DNA of 64,000 nt from Crocodylus rhombifer (taxonomy: Eukaryota; Chordata; Crocodylia; Crocodylidae). The stretch covers positions 612,983 to 676,982 of the forward strand of contig JAVSML010021635.1 in the NCBI GenBank assembly GCA_038503035.1. Reading direction: 5' to 3'. Shown one piece after another: positions 49,201-55,200 of the stretch. The notes under the pieces were generated by a model, which saw only the letters and a list, made by a program, of their open reading frames with translations, was not told where the DNA came from and searched no databases. The first letter of the stretch is position 1. Each line of letters opens with the position of its first letter. The position numbers were made by a program, and so were the translations under genes.

Positions 49201-52200
49201 TATAATAAACAACAATTGATATTCAAATGAAGAGTTTATTTTGTGTGTATTTAACCAACTAAAGACCTTCAGATACTTTCAATCCAATATGATTAATTTG
49301 ACTATTTCTGCTTCAGGTCAAATATACAATCAGGATCATAACATCCTATCTTCATAGATGAAGGAAAATAAATACCTAATGTTCCTTTTGTCACATTAAA
49401 AATATCATTTAAGAAAATCAAACCAGGAAAAGATGCATCTTTTTACCATCTAGTGTGATAACCCATTTTCAGAAATCCTTCTGCTCAAGCTTGAGCATCC
49501 TTCTCACATGAATCAGTTTTGCCAGTCCTGTATGGAAACTAAGAGTTCCCCTGTAGGTTGCCAGCAGGAAGACAGACTTGGTGGGGAGAGAGGGGGGGAA
49601 ATAAATAGCACTGACTAAGTAAAACCTGACTGATTTTTTTTTTTCCCCTAGGGATAGAAAGTAGAAACCAGATCTGTTCTCTCCTGTCTATATCCTCCAT
49701 CAGTGACGAGATAAAACTTGGGTACAGATGTTAGAAACAAAGCTGACTAACTCAGGTTTTGTGTTTTTAATTATACAGATGGTTGAAGAATTGTGCTTGA
49801 CAATTGTAGGAAATCTTATAACTCCTGGCTCTAAGCTGGGTCTGTCACTTCAGCAGAATGACGACAAACAATATTGGCATATTCATCCTGATGGCCGAAT
49901 CTATAGCAAGATGAAACCAGAACTGGTTTTAGATATCAAAGGTAAGCACTTGTTGTCTTGTGTCATTTCAGTTGCACATGTCATGATGGATTTTGTACTT
50001 AAATGTTCCCATAAGTTTAAATATGGCTTTATAGTTCAGACAATTTGATCATTTAGTATCACCTTCTGCATTACATAATTCTTTTTACTCAGTAATTTCT
50101 ACAGGCTCTTAATCCATAGATGTCTTTTTTTTACCCCCAAAGTATATATTTATATTTAATTATTTGTTTTTTAACTTTATCTGCATAAAATTCTTCAAAA
50201 TATAAAATGTGGAAGAAAAGGAAAAAAAATACCTTTATTGTTTTGATTTTTTGGCCTGTATTTCTGCATATATGGCTTATACACTTAAGTAGTTGTTAAC
50301 CTAAAGGAAGTAAAATTTTATTTGGATTTTTCTTTTAACGCAAAAACAACATTAATATTATAGTAGTGTCAGATCTGTAGGCACTTGCTGTTAATATATA
50401 ACAGCTGGTGTTAAACTTTTTAAAGATTTTTTCATTTAGTTGCAACTCTTGAGCTGTTTACTGTTTCCATTTTTTTACATTCACAACAGAATTAACCCCT
50501 ATTTTTGTTTTTGCACTTTACTTTTGTTTTTAAATTTAAATTATTATCTCTAAACAAGTCAGCTGTTTTAATTTTATTCTATTGAAAATGTTATTTGAAA
50601 TAACATTGTACTACTCATTAGAACAGCTGAGGGTTGGGTTTTTTTTGGAAACAAAATGAGTAGAGATAAACATGGAGTGTGTGGACACAAATGAAGGGAA
50701 AGCTTAAATAATGTTGGCTCTCAAAATTTGTCTTACACCAGTGCCTTGATTTTTCTCCTCCCACCCATCCCCACCCCTTCCAAAAGGGAAAGCATGACTA
50801 TTAATGAGAAGTTTTATCAAAAGGAATCCCAGTCAACAGAGGCTGTTCATGACCCCAGGCAGAATTCTTTTTTTCAATCTTAATTGAGCTACTAGAAGAG
50901 GCAAAATATTTACATACTGGCTTGTCTTCAGTTAAACTTTTTAAAAAGGATGTCAAATTCATGCATTTAATTGCAAAATACCATGTTGAGTTGATCGAAA
51001 AGGTAAACTATACATCTAAAGAGAGTGAGATTTAATATCCTAATATGCTTTGGAGAATGCTTTAGCTGTCTGTTCTCTTTCCAATTTTGTCAGGCTCCTA
51101 AACAATTTTTTTTTAATGTGTGTGTATATATAACAAACTTGTGCATGTATAAATAAATGTATATACAGTATAATAATATGTATTTTAAAACACATAATTT
51201 CATGTATAGATATTAAATATACATTATATATTTGAAGTATATATTACATAAAATGTTTTTTTTTAATGTTTTAAGATGCAGCAATGAGGAGTAAGCATCT
51301 TTTTATATTATTTACTTGTAAGACTTAACCGTAACTGTCTTGGACTGACAGTTGCACATACTAAAAGGTACCCTTAAACTGGTAGTGAGTAGCAGCCAGA
51401 TTATGATCCGCTGCTGGATTAATTCAGGAGAAACATCAGTGAGATCAGTGATATGATGAATCATAGTTGGGATCAAGACTCAGGAAAAATTTTAAAAAGT
51501 TACTTCTCTGTGGTGCTAGGGTAACTGGAACACTTTGTCAACTGAGGTGAGGTGTTTAAGCCAGCACTGGTTAGAGGTTCAACAAAGGACCATTTTCTCT
51601 GAAAACTGTTCCCCTCTCTTATGTGGCAGAGACTGATTGTTGTGGCTTCCATGGGCAGAGTGCTAGATATTCTTTTCTCATACATTTACTTAATGGGATG
51701 GAAAGTGGTCTGCCTCCTTCATAAAGAATGGTCCATCATTGTTTTGCCACCTAAAGTTGAAGTTGGAGCTATTATAAATCATATGAGAGCTGAGTAGAGA
51801 GAGAGCCATCTCATAAATATGAAATAATAAATAAGTTTAATGTAGGTGCTTCAGACAATTTAATACAAACTGCACTTAATCCCACCAGTGGTGCTGAACC
51901 ACCCTTAAGGTCTAATAACCTACCTCCATTTTTCAGCCTTACGATTCTTAAATACATTTCCCTGACCAAAATGTACGGTTATGATGCCATCTTGTGGAGG
52001 TACTGCATAAGTACCCGGCAGCTATTTGTCTGAAATTGCCATATATTTATAGATTTAAATTGTGTCATATTCCACTTGATATCAAAACCAGATTATTTCA
52101 TCATCTTTCACTGTACTGTGCAACATACATAGTTGCACCTTATTCTACAGTACTTCAAGAATGCGTATGCTATGCTGATAGCTGTTCTGTACCTTTGAAG

Positions 52201-55200
52201 TACTTAGAGTTACTGTTTCCTAAAATGTTGTTAGATAAAGGTTTATGTTGTTTTAACAAGCCAGATGTCATCTTTAACAGTGTTTGATTTCTTAATGAAG
52301 AATAAAATAGAGGCTTTTTCATGTACAAGATTTGCATTGCATCTAGTTGGAGTGCAGGTGGAATTCATGGCGTCAGTAGGTCCTTATGTGATGTGGGGCC
52401 TGGTTACCTGAGATGCATTTCTTTTCCATGTGCCCAACTGCTAAAAATGAGGTCAGCAAAAGGCACTTGAGCTTGAGCAATCTTGGTACATGAGGGAGAG
52501 CTGTAAAGGGGTCTTGACAATTCAGTACACTTCTATCTGAATCTGGTCTGCCAGAGTCTGTATTTGTTGACTTTATCGTTGGAATCACCTTAATATATTA
52601 AATTCACCCTTTGCTCAATCATTTAGGGGGAGGATGACGACTTATAAGTACTTCTAAAGTACAGTTCATAAAAAATCATTATTATGGCAAAAAAATCATT
52701 CTGGAAGTAGTGCATATGGGAAAACAACTATAAGTAATATAGTACAGTAAAAGAAGGGAAAAAATATCTGACTTCAGTAGAAGAGCTGAAGCTAGGATTT
52801 TTCAAGCAGCATCCTGTGATATAAATATGGTTAGGAAGACCTTCTGGTTCCAGGAGTATTTCTTAATTGGAAAATAGGCAAACAGAAATGTGACACATCA
52901 TTTTTGGTGGGTTTTAGATTTTCTAATGGTGTGTGTTTATATTTTGGGAGGTGCCTAGAGAAAGAAAAGGGATGCAGGTAGAGCAGAACAATTTAGGGGC
53001 ATGGATTGAGGTTCACATATTCACTCTCCAAGACTGGTGAAAGCTATAAAGCACATGGGTGTTTCATTATGGGATACTTGGTTAGACTGATCTTACCAGC
53101 TCTATTCAAGCTGTGTCAGTGACCAAAACTAAATGTCCAAGAAGGCTATGCTGTCAGCAGCACTTCCAAAGAGAGAGGTGGGTACAATTTAAAAAAAATT
53201 TTTTTTTTAATATATAGGTAAATAAAAAGTAAAAGACCATCACTAAATCCATAGGAGCAAGAAAATGTTTGCATTAACTTAAGTTGTTGCATTTGTTCTA
53301 TATAGTCTGAGATATGCATATGGTTCATAGCTTTGTGAAATAACTCCTTGATGTAGGCAGACAGAAATTGACAAGCCTTGAAAGCATTTCTCTACTTCTT
53401 TGTAAACAGGAAAAATAGACTTTTCTTCATCAAATGAACTTTTTCCATTATTGGTTACTGGTCTGCTAAAAATACACCCAAGGAAGATCCAGCTGAGGCA
53501 TTTTAGAAGCATGTTAGTTAGTAGGGTCGGAAGGGACCTGAGCAGATCATCAAGTCTGACTCCCTGCCATTGCAGGAAAGAGCACTGGGGTCAAATGACC
53601 CCAGCAAGGTGTTCATCCAGCCTCCTTTCAAAGACCCCCAGGGTAGGAGCCAGCACCGCTTCTCTTGAAAGTTGATTCCAGATCCTAGCCGCCCTGACTG
53701 TGAAGTAGCACCTCCTGATACCTAGCCTAAATCTACCCTCTGCCAGCTTGTGACTATTATTCCTAGGCACTGGTAGTGCTTGGGGGGAATAGGGACTCCC
53801 CCAATGCCTGCTGGTCCCCTCTGACTAGCTTGTAACAGGCCACTAGATCCCCCCTCAACCTCCTCTTATGAAGGCTGAATAGGTTCAGGTCCCATGGCCT
53901 CTCCTCGTAGGGCCTGCCCTGCTGCCCCCTGATCATGCGAGTGGCCCTTCTCTGGACCCTCTCCATGTTGTCCACATCCCCCCTGAAGTGCAGCACCCAG
54001 AACTGTACGCAATATTCCAGCTGCGGCCTGACCAGTGCCGCACAGAGGGGGAGGATCACCTCCTTGGACCTGCTCGAGATGCATCTGTGGGTGCATGACA
54101 AGGTGCAGTTGGCCTTCCTGACTACATCCCCACACTGCTGGCCCATGTTCATCTTGGCATCAATGATGACTCCCAAGATCCTTTTCTGCCTCTGCACTGA
54201 CAAGAAGGGAGTTCCCCAGCCTGTAGGTATGCTGCTGTTTCTTCCTCCCCAGGTGCATCACCTTGCACTTGTCAGTGTTGAATCCCATCCTGTCTAGGTC
54301 CAATTTTGTAGCCTATTCCTCCTTTTTAGCATGCCCACATCCCCCCACATCTTAGTGTCATCAGCAAATTTGAACAGGGTACTTTTTACCCCCTTGTCCA
54401 AGTTACTGATGAAGATGTTGAACAGTGCGGGCCCGAGGACCGAGCCCTGGGGGACCCCACTGCCCACATCCCTTCAAATCGAAAATGACCCGTTCACCAC
54501 CACCACCACTCTCTGGATGCGGCCCTCCAGCCAGTTGGCGACCCAATTGACTGTGTAGTTGCTGACACCACAGTCCCCCAGTTTTTTAATGAGAACGGGG
54601 TAAGAGACGGTGTCGAAGTCTTCCTGGACTTTTGGAATGCCTATGTCCATTGCTACCCCTGCATCTAATGATTTGGTGACCTGATCGTAGAAGGCCACCA
54701 AGTTGGTCTGACAGGACCTGCCTCTAATGAACCTGTGTTGGTTGCCCCTAAGCATAATCTCCCCTGCTGGCCCCTTGTGTACATGTGCCAGCATAATTCT
54801 CTCAAAAAGCTTACTCAGGATTGAGGAAAGACTAACTGGCCTATAGTTCCCTGGGTCCTCCTTCCTCCCTTCCTTTTTTGAAGATGGGAACCACATTGGC
54901 CCTCTTCCAGTCCTCTTGCACCACACCAGAGCACCATGAGTACTCGTAAAGCTGTGCCAGGGGTCCTGCAATGACCGCAGCTAATTCCCTCAGCACTCTG
55001 TGGTGGAGATCATCCGGACCAGCTGATTTAAATACCTCCAGAAGTTCCCGACTAGATCCTCACTAACCTTTGGCCTAGGTGTGCCTCCCCTGGGATGTAA
55101 GGGGGGGCCTAGAGGGGGGTGGCAGTTCCGGTCCCTGCTCAGGAAAATGGAGGCAAAGAAATTGTTAAATAAGTTAGCTTTGTCGTCTGGTGTGATGACC

